In this document: in pieces, positions 56,506 through 64,000 of the stretch
Numbering within the stretch: the first letter of the stretch is position 1
Layout of the letters: each line of letters starts with the position of its first letter
Source: Pseudomonas turukhanskensis
GTDB taxonomy: Bacteria; Pseudomonadota; Gammaproteobacteria; Pseudomonadales; Pseudomonadaceae
Reading direction: 5' to 3'
Length of the DNA stretch: 64,000 bases
Assembly: GCF_027922365.1 (NCBI RefSeq)
Contig: NZ_BSFN01000003.1
Location: 151,478-215,477, forward strand
Program-made: the position numbers and the translations under genes
The notes under the pieces: model-generated
The model's input: only the letters and a program-made list of their open reading frames with translations
The model's database searches: none
Told to the model about the DNA's origin: nothing

Positions 56506-57541
56506 TGTTGTCCGCCTTGATGGTGACTTTCACGGTGACCGACATGCCTGGGCGAATTTTGCCCTTGAGCGGGTTGTCGGCGGCGAAGGTCAGTTTCACC
56601 GGGATGCGCTGCACCACCTTGGTGAAGTTGCCGGTGGCGTTGTCTGGCGGCAGCAGGCTGAACTGCGCGCCCGAGGCGGCGAACAGACTTTGCACGGTGC
56701 CTTCGATGGCTTTGCCGGGGTAGGCGTCGAATTCCAGCTCGGCTTTCTGCCCGGGCTGCATCTCGCCGATCTGGGTTTCCTTGAAATTGGCCTGCACCCA
56801 GATGTCTTCATCGGGCACCAGCGACATCAGGTAGGCGCCGGCCTGGATGTACTGGCCATTGCGCGCGGCGCGCTGGCCGATCATGCCGCTGATGGGCGCA
56901 TGGATTTCGGTGCGGCTGAGGTTGAGCTTGGCTTGTTCGAGGTCGGTGCGGGCGTTCTTGATCTGCGCTTGCAGGCGCTTGATATCGGCTTGCAGCGAGT
57001 TCACCTGCTGGCGCTGGGCCTGGAGGTCGGCCTGGGCTTTGCTCACTTGCGAGCGGGCGACGCGGTTGTCAGCGGCCAGGGTGGTAACGCGTTCTTCCGA
57101 CACGTAACCCGGTTTGCGCAGGGTTTGTGCGCGGGAGAGGTCCATCTGCACGCGGCCCAGGTTAGCTTCCGAGGAGCTTACGTCGGCGGCGCTGGCGGCA
57201 ATCATGCTGTCTTGCTGAGTCAGTTTGCTTTGCGACTGCGCAAGTTCGGCTTCGCGGGTGGCCAGGGCGGCTTCGGCACGCTCAACGGCAATGCGGAAGT
57301 CTTCGGCATCCAGCACCACCAACAGCTCGCCTTTTTCCACGTGCTGGTTGTCGTGCACCAGAACCTGGTCGATGCGTGCGCTCAGTTGGCTGGAAACGCG
57401 GGTGATTTCGCCCTGGACGTAGGCGTTGTCGGTGGTTTCAACGAAGCGACCGACGAAAAACCACTGCGCAAAGAAGCCACCGGCTATTAGGACGATGATG
57501 GCGATAAACAGGAAAAGGCGACGTTGCAATTTGGCAGGCAT
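56495..57541 (-). CDS. EmrA-like HlyD family membrane-fusion protein
   Basis: A 348-aa periplasmic adaptor. One N-terminal membrane anchor (LFLFIAIIVLIAGGFFAQWF) is followed by a biotinyl-lipoyl half motif (VSSQLSARIDQVLVHDNQHVEKGELL), a long coiled-coil hairpin (about 80-210) and the barrel segment (IHAPISGMIGQRAARNGQYI). It partners the EmrB-like transporter. The divergent LysR gene probably controls it. Confidence 0.92.
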   Translation of the reverse strand: MPAKLQRRLFLFIAIIVLIAGGFFAQWFFVGRFVETTDNAYVQGEITRVSSQLSARIDQVLVHDNQHVEKGELLVVLDAEDFRIAVERAEAALATREAELAQSQSKLTQQDSMIAASAADVSSSEANLGRVQMDLSRAQTLRKPGYVSEERVTTLAADNRVARSQVSKAQADLQAQRQQVNSLQADIKRLQAQIKNARTDLEQAKLNLSRTEIHAPISGMIGQRAARNGQYIQAGAYLMSLVPDEDIWVQANFKETQIGEMQPGQKAELEFDAYPGKAIEGTVQSLFAASGAQFSLLPPDNATGNFTKVVQRIPVKLTFAADNPLKGKIRPGMSVTVKVTIKADNSGS

Positions 57542-57594
57542 TGTGGTGCTCGAAGGGCGGGCAAAAGTGTAAGTGAATCTAACAGTGTTCCATG

Positions 57595-57608
57595 CGGCTA
57601 TATAGCCG
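57595..57608. promoter_or_regulatory. Perfect 14-bp palindrome in the emrA-lysR gap
   Basis: CGGCTATATAGCCG, roughly mid-way between the divergent starts at 57541 and 57647. It contains TATATA and could double as a -10 region and an operator for the LysR protein or another regulator. Confidence 0.4.
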
Positions 57609-57646
57609 ATACAATTCAGAAACTTTGTTGCTTATGGGGAACAATA

Positions 57647-58573
57647 ATGGGGCTGGATGATGCGCTGATCTTTACCCGCGTCGTGGAGTGCCACAGTTTT
57701 ACCCAGGCGGCGCAGGCGCTGGCGATGCAGAAGTCGACTGTCAGCCGGCGTATTGCCTTGCTGGAAGAGCGTCTGGGCGTGAGGTTATTGAACCGCACCA
57801 CGCGAAAATTGCGCCTTACTGAAGTCGGGCAGGCGTACTACGAAAGATGCCGGCAAATCATGCTCGACTTCGCCGAAGCCGAGCAGGCGGTGATGCAGTT
57901 GCAGCAGGAGCCGTCCGGTTTGCTGCGCATTACCGCGCCTATCGAGTTTGGTCAGTTGTTCCTCGGCCGCGTACTCGGCGCGTTTATGTTGCAGTACCCG
58001 CAGATTACCGCCGAGGTGGAAATTACCTCGCGGCACGTGGACCCTTTGGAAGAGGGCGTGGATATCGCCATTCTGATCGGCCAGCCGCAGGACTCCACGC
58101 TTATCGCCCGCAAGCTGTTTTCCAGCGGCCGACGTCTGTGCGCAAGTCCCGTTTACCTGGCTGCCAACGGCACGCCGCGGGTGGTTGGCGATCTGGCCGA
58201 CCACCGCGCCATTTTGCTGCCGCAAGATTCCATCCGTTATTGGCCGCTGCTGGGGGAAAATATTCCCTGCCAGCGCGTGCTGTCGTGCAATAACCTGACG
58301 TTTGCCCGTGAGGCGGCGCTGTCCGGCGCTGGCATCGCGGCGTTGCCCTTGATGCTCAGCGAAGACCAGGTGGTCCGCGGGCAGTTGGTGGAGTTGCTGC
58401 CTGATGTGCGGCTGCCCATAGGTGAGGTGTACGCGGTGTACCCGTCGCGGCGCTTTCAGGCGATGAAGGTCAAGGCGTTTCTGGACTTTCTGATGCGCAG
58501 CCTGCGCCTGGAGGAGGGCGGTTTGCTGGAGCCTTCCGTGGTGCGACTGGTAACATTGCCGCCCACTTTCTGA
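57647..58573 (+). CDS. LysR-family transcriptional regulator
   Basis: A 308-aa regulator. The N-terminal winged helix (LIFTRVVECHSFTQAAQALAM, QKSTVSRRIALLEERLGVRLL, NRTTRKLRLTEVGQAYYERC) is followed by a type 2 periplasmic-binding-like effector domain. It resembles the CrgA/DhaR subgroup. Divergent placement next to emrAB suggests it regulates the pump. ATG 57647 has GGGGAA upstream; the frame is open further back but without conserved residues. Confidence 0.92.
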   Translation: MGLDDALIFTRVVECHSFTQAAQALAMQKSTVSRRIALLEERLGVRLLNRTTRKLRLTEVGQAYYERCRQIMLDFAEAEQAVMQLQQEPSGLLRITAPIEFGQLFLGRVLGAFMLQYPQITAEVEITSRHVDPLEEGVDIAILIGQPQDSTLIARKLFSSGRRLCASPVYLAANGTPRVVGDLADHRAILLPQDSIRYWPLLGENIPCQRVLSCNNLTFAREAALSGAGIAALPLMLSEDQVVRGQLVELLPDVRLPIGEVYAVYPSRRFQAMKVKAFLDFLMRSLRLEEGGLLEPSVVRLVTLPPTF

Positions 58574-58644
58574 ATCTTCGCCCGCGGGCTGCTCTGCCGG
58601 CGGCGAAGTGCCTTACTAATTGATCTGCTGATTCGAGACTGTCC

Positions 58645-60126
58645 ATGACTAAAGTACGCACCCGTATCGCACCATCGCCCACCGGCGACCCCCACGTTGG
58701 CACGGCGTATATCGCCCTGTTCAACCTGTGCTTTGCCCGTCAGCACGGTGGTGAGTTCATTCTGCGTATTGAAGACACCGACCAGCTGCGCTCCACCCGC
58801 GAGTCGGAACAGCAGATCTACGACGCCCTGCGCTGGCTGGGTATCGAATGGAGCGAAGGCCCGGACGTCGGCGGCCCGCACGGCCCTTACCGGCAAAGCG
58901 AGCGCGGCCCGATCTACCAGAAATACAACGCCGAACTGGTGGAAAAAGGCCACGCCTTCCACTGCTTCTGCACCGCCGAGCGCCTGGACAAGCTGCGCGC
59001 CGAGCAGACCGAAAAGAAAGAAACCCCACGCTACGACGGTCTGTGCATGAACCTGCCGGCCACCGAAGTGGCCCAGCGCATCGCTGCCGGCGAGCCGCAC
59101 GTTACCCGCATGAAGATGCCGACCGAAGGCGTGTGCGAAGTGCCGGACATGCTGCGCGGCACCGTGGAAATTCCGTGGGACCGTATGGACATGCAAGTGC
59201 TGATGAAAACCGACGGCTTGCCTACCTATTTTCTCGCCAATGTGGTCGACGATCACCTGATGGGCATCACCCACGTGCTGCGCGGCGAAGAGTGGCTGCC
59301 ATCGGCGCCCAAGCTGATCAAGCTGTATGAATACTTCGGCTGGGAGCAGCCGCAGCTGTGCTACATGCCGCTGCTGCGTAACCCGGACAAGAGCAAGCTG
59401 TCCAAACGCAAGAACCCGACTTCCATCACCTTCTATGAGCGCATGGGTTATCTGCCGCAAGCGATGCTCAACTACCTGGGCCGCATGGGCTGGTCGATGC
59501 CGGACGAGCGCGAGAAATTTACCCTGGACGAGATGGTTGAGCACTTCGACATTCAGCGCGTGTCGCTGGGCGGGCCGATTTTCGACCTGGAAAAACTCTC
59601 CTGGCTCAACGGCCAGTGGATTCGCGAACTGAGCGTCGAAGACTTCGCTGCACAGGTGCAGAAGTGGGCGCTGAACCCCGAGTACCTGATGCAAATCGCT
59701 CCGCACGTGCAGGGCCGGGTGGAAACCCTGAGCCAGGTTGCGCCGTTGGCCAACTTCTTCTTTGCCGGCGCGCTGCCGCTGGATGCGGCGTTGTTCGAGC
59801 ACAAGAAACTCTCGCCTGAGCAAGTGCGCCAGGTGATGCAGTTGATCCTGTGGAAACTCGAAGCGCTGCGTCAGTGGGAAAAAGACAAGATCACCGGCTG
59901 CATTCAGGCGGTGGTTGAGCACCTGGAGCTGAAACTGCGTGATGCGATGCCGCTGATGTTCGTGGCTATCACCGGCCAGGCCAGCTCGGTGTCGGTGCTG
60001 GACGCCATGGAAATTCTTGGCCCGGACCTCACGCGCTTCCGTCTGCGCCAAGCCATCGAGCTGCTCGGTGGGGTGTCGAAGAAAGAAACCAAGGAGTGGG
60101 AAAAGGTGTTGGCGAGCATCGCCTGA
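58645..60126 (+). CDS. gltX: Glutamyl-tRNA synthetase
   Basis: A 493-aa class I synthetase that charges tRNA-Glu. The HIGH-type motif is [19 protein letters not shown] and the KMSKS-type motif is KLSKRKNP near residue 250. [11 protein letters not shown] and [20 protein letters not shown] are also conserved. Two copies of its substrate tRNA gene lie just downstream. A hairpin ATGCTGGC/GCCAGCAT at 60148-60186 follows the stop but has no U-tract on this strand. Confidence 0.97.
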   Translation: MTKVRTRIAPSPTGDPHVGTAYIALFNLCFARQHGGEFILRIEDTDQLRSTRESEQQIYDALRWLGIEWSEGPDVGGPHGPYRQSERGPIYQKYNAELVEKGHAFHCFCTAERLDKLRAEQTEKKETPRYDGLCMNLPATEVAQRIAAGEPHVTRMKMPTEGVCEVPDMLRGTVEIPWDRMDMQVLMKTDGLPTYFLANVVDDHLMGITHVLRGEEWLPSAPKLIKLYEYFGWEQPQLCYMPLLRNPDKSKLSKRKNPTSITFYERMGYLPQAMLNYLGRMGWSMPDEREKFTLDEMVEHFDIQRVSLGGPIFDLEKLSWLNGQWIRELSVEDFAAQVQKWALNPEYLMQIAPHVQGRVETLSQVAPLANFFFAGALPLDAALFEHKKLSPEQVRQVMQLILWKLEALRQWEKDKITGCIQAVVEHLELKLRDAMPLMFVAITGQASSVSVLDAMEILGPDLTRFRLRQAIELLGGVSKKETKEWEKVLASIA

Positions 60127-60214
60127 TAGCCGTTCCAGCCGCTGAAAATGCTGGCGGGGCAGGGTAAGTAGTTGTTCTGCCAGCATAAAAAATACGATTC
60201 AGTGAAAAATAATG

Positions 60215-60243
60215 TTGACAGCCCCCAGGGCCACGCTTAACAT
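60215..60243 (+). promoter_or_regulatory. Promoter of the tRNA cluster with GC-rich discriminator
   Basis: TTGACA, 17-bp spacer, TAACAT, then GCGCCCC as discriminator. Perfect -35 and spacing plus a GC-rich start region are typical of stringently controlled stable-RNA promoters. Confidence 0.8.
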
Positions 60244-60261
60244 GCGCCCCGTCCTCGAGAT

Positions 60262-60337
<76 letters not shown>

Positions 60338-60405
60338 ATCTCTAAAGCCGAAAGGCTTGCCACAACCGGTTCACTGAACGGGTTGAGTTGTTAGAAGGGT
60401 TTTGC

Positions 60406-60481
60406 GTCCCCTTCGTCTAGTGGCCTAGGACACCGCCCTTTCACGGCGGTAACAGGGGTTCGAGTCCCCTAGGGGACGCCA
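60406..60481 (+). tRNA. tRNA-Glu (anticodon TTC), copy 1
   Basis: 76 nt with encoded CCA. Acceptor GTCCCCT pairs with AGGGGAC; anticodon stem CCGCC/GGCGG encloses CTTTCAC with anticodon TTC; T-loop GTTCGAGTC. Confidence 0.96.
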
Positions 60482-60533
60482 CGATTTAAAATGCAGCACC
60501 GCAAGGCGCTGTGAGCCGCGAGGCGATAAATCT

Positions 60534-60609
<76 letters not shown>

Positions 60610-60674
60610 ATTTTGCACTACGCTTTACGAGTGCCACGGGCCAGCTTAATGCTGGCCTTGTTTTTGAAGGTTTT

Positions 60675-60750
60675 GTCCCCTTCGTCTAGTGGCCTAGGAC
60701 ACCGCCCTTTCACGGCGGTAACAGGGGTTCGAGTCCCCTAGGGGACGCCA
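60675..60750 (+). tRNA. tRNA-Glu (anticodon TTC), copy 2
   Basis: Identical in sequence to the copy at 60406-60481, including the encoded CCA. Last gene of the tRNA unit. Confidence 0.96.
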
Positions 60751-60774
60751 ATTTATCCGCTTTGCGGACTTTTG

Positions 60775-60808
60775 AAGGGTTGCTCTCATGAGCAACCCTT
60801 TTGTTTTT
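60775..60808 (+). terminator. Rho-independent terminator of the tRNA operon
   Basis: AAGGGTTGCTC, loop TCAT, GAGCAACCCTT, then TTGTTTTT. Strong 11-bp stem about 25 bp past the last tRNA. Confidence 0.92.
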
Positions 60809-60822
60809 CTGGGCTTGATTTT

Positions 60823-60885
60823 GTAGGAGCCAGCTTGCTGGCGAACCCTGCAAACGAGGAGCTTCGCCAGCAAGCTGGCTCCTAC
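60823..60885. repeat. REP pair (GTAGGAGCCAGCTTGCTGGC)
   Basis: GTAGGAGCCAGCTTGCTGGC and its inverse about 23 bp apart. Same family as the element before hcp. The rest of the gap to 60986 holds nothing recognisable beyond the thioesterase ribosome site. Confidence 0.92.
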
Positions 60886-60986
60886 AGGAGTGAAGCGCGG
60901 TTGCAATCGCCATTCACGATCCTTATCCCGTCGCCCATCCCCCGCCCGCGTTGCTAAACTGCCGCCTCGCCGCCATGGAGAGTCGT

Positions 60987-61421
60987 ATGAATTGGGATTT
61001 GCCAACGCCATTTGTGATTGATCTTGCGGTCGCTGCCGACGATATCGATGGGCTCGGTCACGCCAACAATGCCGTGTACGTCAGTTGGCTTGAGCGGTGC
61101 GCCTGGCGTCATTCGCAGAGCCTGGGGCTGGATCTCAGTGAATACCGTCGCCTGGACCGCGCCATGGCCGTTGTGCGCCACGAGGTCGATTACCTGGCCA
61201 GCGCCTATGAAGGCGATGAGTTGCAGGTGGCCACCTGGATTATCGAGTCGGACCAGAAGCTGCGCATGAGCCGGCATTTCCAACTGATTCGCCCGGCCGA
61301 TGGCGTCACTTTGCTGCGTGCCAAGACCACCTTCGTGTGCATCGAGCTCAGCACTGGCAAGCCCAAGCGCATGCCGCAGGAGTTTCTTGAAGGGTACGGC
61401 CCGGCGGTCATCAATCGCTAA
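60987..61421 (+). CDS. Hotdog-fold acyl-CoA thioesterase (4HBT/YbgC type)
   Basis: A 144-aa single hotdog-domain protein. The signature DDIDGLGHANNAVYVSWLERCAW carries the catalytic Asp and the GH-NN turn of 4-hydroxybenzoyl-CoA thioesterase relatives. It would hydrolyse acyl-CoA esters; the physiological substrate is unknown. I chose ATG 60987 because GGAGAG lies 5 bp before it; ATG 60975 is an alternative start. Confidence 0.88.
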   Translation: MNWDLPTPFVIDLAVAADDIDGLGHANNAVYVSWLERCAWRHSQSLGLDLSEYRRLDRAMAVVRHEVDYLASAYEGDELQVATWIIESDQKLRMSRHFQLIRPADGVTLLRAKTTFVCIELSTGKPKRMPQEFLEGYGPAVINR

Positions 61422-61430
61422 GTGCGGCGT

Positions 61431-61844
61431 TTAGGGTGCCTGGGTATCGGCAGGTGACAGAAATGCCCCGGTGTCGTCCACCACAATCTTGAACTCGCGC
61501 GTTTCCCCTGGCGTGAACACCGCCGACTGCGCGCTGGCCGGCATATCGCTTACGCATTGCCCTGAGCCGCCCCGCGACACGCTGATCGACACTTCGCCTG
61601 CCGGCACATCCACGGCAATGGATTGCTTGGGCGCCAACTGCGCCACCAGTTGGTTCTGCACATACAAGTCCACGGCGCAGGCATTGGGCGCCATGTTGTC
61701 GCGGCTAACCACCAGCCTGGCCATGGCTTCGCTGTCCGGAGCGGTGGTCAGCGGTACGTCCGGCGGCGGTACCAGCGATTCGGCGTTGGCCGGGCCCAGG
61801 TAAAACAGGCCGGTCAGGGCCAGCAGAAAGAGGAGGGGGCGCAT
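61431..61844 (-). CDS. Small exported protein of unknown function
   Basis: A 137-aa protein with a clear signal peptide ([21 protein letters not shown]) and a mature part of about 116 residues that looks beta-rich: [55 protein letters not shown]. Two cysteines could form a periplasmic disulfide. No family recognised. Confidence 0.8.
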   Translation of the reverse strand: MRPLLFLLALTGLFYLGPANAESLVPPPDVPLTTAPDSEAMARLVVSRDNMAPNACAVDLYVQNQLVAQLAPKQSIAVDVPAGEVSISVSRGGSGQCVSDMPASAQSAVFTPGETREFKIVVDDTGAFLSPADTQAP

Positions 61845-61979
61845 AGGAGTGTCCTTTCATCGGGTTCTATGGGTTGTGACCGCGAGCTGCCCGCCGGAAT
61901 TCAGATTGAATCGTCGCCTTGCCTGGCGCAGATCCCTACACTAGGCGCCTTTTTCGCCTGCTCTGAAGAGATTGTCGTT

Positions 61980-62975
61980 ATGCAAATCGCCCTGGCGCCC
62001 ATGGAAGGCTTGGTCGACGAAATCCTCCGCGACGTGCTCACCCAAGTGGGTGGCATTGATTGGTGCGTCACCGAATTTATCCGCGTCAGCGAGCGCCTGT
62101 TGCCGGCCAGCCATTTCCACAAAATGGCTCCCGAGCTGAGCGATGGCTCGAAAACCCGCGCCGGGGTGCCCATGCGCGTGCAACTGCTGGGCTCCGACCC
62201 GGTGTGCCTGGGCGACAATGCCGCGCTGGCCTGCGAGTTGGGCGCGCCGGTGCTGGATCTGAACTTTGGCTGCCCGGCCAAAACCGTGAACAAGTCCCGT
62301 GGTGGCGCCATTCTGCTCAAGGAGCCGGAGCTGCTGCACGCCATCGTTAGCGAAGTGCGCCGCAGCGTGCCTGCCGCTATTCCCGTCACGGCAAAGATGC
62401 GTCTGGGCTACGAAGTGCCGGATTACGCGATGGACTGCGCACGCGCCCTGGCCGACGGCGGCGCCGCGCAGATCGTGGTGCATGCGCGCACTAAGCGCGA
62501 AGGCTACAAGCCGCCGGCGCATTGGGAGTGGGTGGCGCGCATTCAGGACGTGGTAAAGGTGCCGGTGTACGCCAATGGCGAAATATGGAGCGTGGATGAC
62601 TGGCGCCGCTGCAGGGAAATCAGCGGCGCCGACGACATTATGCTCGGCCGCGGCCTGGTGGCCTTGCCGGACCTGGCGCGGCAGATTGCGGCGGCTCGCG
62701 CAGGCGAAGAAATCGTGCCGATGACCTGGGCCGAGCTAATGCCACTGTTGCAATCGTTTTGGCTGCAGGCGCGCGGGAAACTGTCGCCCCGCTATGCGCC
62801 GGGCCGCCTCAAACAGTGGCTGGGCCAGCTCACCCGCAACTACCCGCAGGCCATGGAATTGTTCAATCAAGTTCGCCGCGAAAGCGATTGCGAACGGATT
62901 GATGCGTTGCTGCAGGTGCGGTTTCACGGTCAAAGGCTCGAGGCTGAAGCCTCTCCTACAGAAGGAGCGGCTTGA
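61980..62975 (+). CDS. dusC: tRNA-dihydrouridine(16) synthase DusC
   Basis: A 331-aa FMN enzyme that reduces a uridine in the tRNA D-loop. [20 protein letters not shown] starts the TIM barrel; the catalytic Cys is in [34 protein letters not shown] and [15 protein letters not shown] are DusC landmarks. The last dozen residues ([14 protein letters not shown]) are encoded by a REP-like palindrome and are probably not part of the fold. ATG 61980 gives the conserved N-terminus. Confidence 0.93.
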   Translation: MQIALAPMEGLVDEILRDVLTQVGGIDWCVTEFIRVSERLLPASHFHKMAPELSDGSKTRAGVPMRVQLLGSDPVCLGDNAALACELGAPVLDLNFGCPAKTVNKSRGGAILLKEPELLHAIVSEVRRSVPAAIPVTAKMRLGYEVPDYAMDCARALADGGAAQIVVHARTKREGYKPPAHWEWVARIQDVVKVPVYANGEIWSVDDWRRCREISGADDIMLGRGLVALPDLARQIAAARAGEEIVPMTWAELMPLLQSFWLQARGKLSPRYAPGRLKQWLGQLTRNYPQAMELFNQVRRESDCERIDALLQVRFHGQRLEAEASPTEGAA

Positions 62976-62985
62976 GCCTCGAGCT
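62934..62985. repeat. REP-like inverted repeat spanning the dusC stop codon
   Basis: GCTCGAGGCTGAAGCC and GGCTTGAGCCTCGAGC form the arms. The first arm and loop lie within the reading frame of dusC and supply its C-terminal residues and stop codon region. Confidence 0.85.
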
Positions 62986-63008
62986 TCTAATTTTTTTTAA
63001 AAAAAGCT

Positions 63009-63036
63009 CTTGAAAACAATCAGCCGGTCCTTATCT
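63009..63036 (+). promoter_or_regulatory. Sigma-32 (RpoH) heat-shock promoter
   Basis: CTTGAAA at 63009-63015, 13-bp spacer, CCTTATCT at 63029-63036. The -35 is a perfect sigma-32 box and the -10 matches CCCCATNT except at two positions. It lies upstream of the small heat-shock gene. Confidence 0.8.
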
Positions 63037-63042
63037 AGGGGT

Positions 63043-63101
63043 TACGGGATGCCGAAGTCGGGTCCCGGATTCAACCTTTTGCTGATTTTCAGGAGAGACA
63101 C
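63043..63101 (+). promoter_or_regulatory. ROSE-type RNA thermometer in the ibpA leader
   Basis: After a first hairpin (CGGGA/TCCCG, 63045-63067), the 3' hairpin pairs TTTTGCTGA (63077-63085) with TCAGGAGAG (63089-63097). This buries the ribosome site AGGAG under the TTGCT anti-sequence and leaves a G-G mismatch at 63081/63093, exactly the ROSE pattern. Melting on heating would free the ribosome site. Confidence 0.88.
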
Positions 63102-63548
63102 ATGAGCACTGCATTTTCCCTCGCCCCCTTGTTCCGCAGCTCCGTTGGTTTCGATCGTTTCAACGATCTGTTCGAAGCCGCCCAGCGCAATGAACAGGCA
63201 AGCTCCTACCCTCCCTACAACGTGGAAAAACACGGTGATGACCAGTACCGCATCGTCGTGGCCGCAGCCGGTTTTCAAGATGAAGACCTGGACCTGCAAG
63301 TGGAGCGCGGCGTACTGACCGTAATCGGTGGCAAGCGTGCCGACGCGGGCAAAGACGTCACCTTCCTGCACCAGGGCATTGCCCAGCGTGCGTTCAAGTT
63401 GTCGTTCCGCCTGGCGGACCATATTGAAGTCAAGACTGCGCAATTGGCCAATGGCCTGCTGAGTATTGACCTGGTGCGCGTTGTGCCGGAAGAAGCCAAG
63501 GCCAAGCGCATTCCTATCAATGGTGCGCGCCCGGCGTTAAATAGCTGA
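63102..63548 (+). CDS. ibpA: Small heat-shock protein, Hsp20/IbpA family
   Basis: A 148-aa holdase chaperone. N-terminal MSTAFSLAPLFRSSVGFDRF, alpha-crystallin domain (about 35-125; YPPYNVEKHGDDQYRIVVAAAGF, FKLSFRLADHIEVKTAQLANGLLSIDL) and a C-terminal RIPI anchor of the I-x-I type. It binds unfolding proteins at high temperature. Control is double: a sigma-32 promoter and a ROSE thermometer. Its last 60 bases are copied in the tandem repeat that follows. Confidence 0.96.
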   Translation: MSTAFSLAPLFRSSVGFDRFNDLFEAAQRNEQASSYPPYNVEKHGDDQYRIVVAAAGFQDEDLDLQVERGVLTVIGGKRADAGKDVTFLHQGIAQRAFKLSFRLADHIEVKTAQLANGLLSIDLVRVVPEEAKAKRIPINGARPALNS

Positions 63549-63677
63549 TGGAGTAACCTCACCCACCACCGTCGTCCCAGCGCAGGCTGGGACCCAGATT
63601 TCTCGGGTGACGTCGTTCGTGCCGAAAGCCTGGATCCCAGCCTGCGCTGGGATGACGGTGGAGTGGGTCAGTGATGT

Positions 63678-63704
63678 AAAAGGGCGCCAATTGGCGCCCT
63701 TTTT
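63678..63704 (+). terminator. Rho-independent terminator after ibpA, copy 1
   Basis: Perfect palindrome AAAAGGGCGCCAAT/ATTGGCGCCCTTTT with a final T-run; works in both directions. Confidence 0.88.
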
Positions 63705-63894
63705 CGTAAGAAGCCAAGGCCATGCGCATTGCCTCTACGGTGCGCGCCCGGCGTTGATAGCTGATGGAGTAACCTCACCCACCACCGTCGTTCCAGCGCA
63801 GGCTGGGACCCAGATTCTTTCGGGTGACGTCGTTCGTGCCGAAAGCCTGGATCCCAGCCTGCGCTGGGATGACGGTGGCATGGGTCAGTGATGT

Positions 63895-63921
63895 AAAAGG
63901 GCGCCAATTAGCGCCCTTTTT
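63895..63921 (+). terminator. Duplicated terminator, copy 2
   Basis: Same hairpin as at 63678-63704 with one changed base (CCAATTAGCG), in the second repeat unit. Confidence 0.85.
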
Positions 63922-64000
63922 CGTAAGAAGCCAAGGCCATGCGCATTCCCATCTACGGTGCGCGGCTAGCGTTGATAGCTGATGGAGTAACCTCACCCAC

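Larger units (their letters stand above)
63490..64000. repeat. Tandem 216-218 bp repeat containing the ibpA 3' end, cut by window end
   Basis: AGCTGATGGAGTAACCTCAC occurs at 63543, 63759 and 63977. Each full unit has the CCCAGCGCAGGCTGGGA palindrome pair, a terminator and about 58 bp copied from the end of ibpA (AAGAAGCCAAGGCCA through GCGTTGATAGCTGA). The third unit runs off the window. No gene lies in 63549-64000. Confidence 0.92.

Noticed and set aside
60148..60186. Terminator after gltX
   Set aside because: Good hairpin, but followed by A-residues and not U-residues on the plus strand.

Overview
The window is chromosomal DNA from a Pseudomonas, most likely of the P. fluorescens/P. putida type. 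Support: high GC, protein sequences that read like P. aeruginosa orthologues (LdcA, NudC, DnaQ, NhaB), and typical Pseudomonas REP palindromes. I did no database search, so names rest on recognised motifs, family lengths and remembered gene order.

Layout. 1-374 is a tandem repeat beyond mltD. 375-4158 holds mltD and gloB (minus), then a methyltransferase gene and rnhA (plus). In P. aeruginosa, as I remember it, rnhA is followed directly by dnaQ. Here about 38 kb lies between them: a repeat block (4161-4964) and a complete H1-type type VI secretion locus (4945-42035). dnaQ follows (42105-42896), then a 138-bp tandem array, ldcA, an amino-acid permease, nhaB, a dienoyl-CoA-isomerase-like crotonase, a large alpha-helical protein of unknown function, nudC, a TSUP transporter and a small membrane protein. 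Next come a DMT exporter, an emrAB-like pump with a divergent LysR regulator, gltX, an Ala-Glu-Ala-Glu tRNA cluster, a thioesterase, a small exported protein, dusC and a small heat-shock gene with a sigma-32 promoter and a ROSE RNA thermometer.

The T6SS is organised divergently from 22553-22930. Leftward (minus): fha1, tssJ, tssK, tssL, tssM, tagF, pppA, ppkA, tagT, tagS, tagR, tagQ. These encode the membrane complex plus the TagQRST-PpkA-PppA-Fha/TagF post-translational switch. Rightward (plus): tssA, tssB, tssC, hcp, tagJ, tssE, tssF, tssG, clpV, vgrG, then a module matching the P. aeruginosa vgrG1b/tse7 neighbourhood: a DUF6484 protein, a DUF2169 protein, a ketosynthase-like protein lacking catalytic residues, a DUF4150 PAAR-like/GHH-nuclease effector (Tse7-like), its immunity protein (Tsi7-like) and a TIGR02270 protein. 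All core Tss components are present and none looks broken.

The most unusual theme is repeat behaviour. At three separate places (beyond mltD, between rnhA and tagQ, beyond ibpA) the 3' end of a gene has been tandemly duplicated together with the same CCCAGC...GCTGGG palindrome, and at two of them also with the gene's terminator. The hcp gene is bracketed by palindromic elements on both sides.
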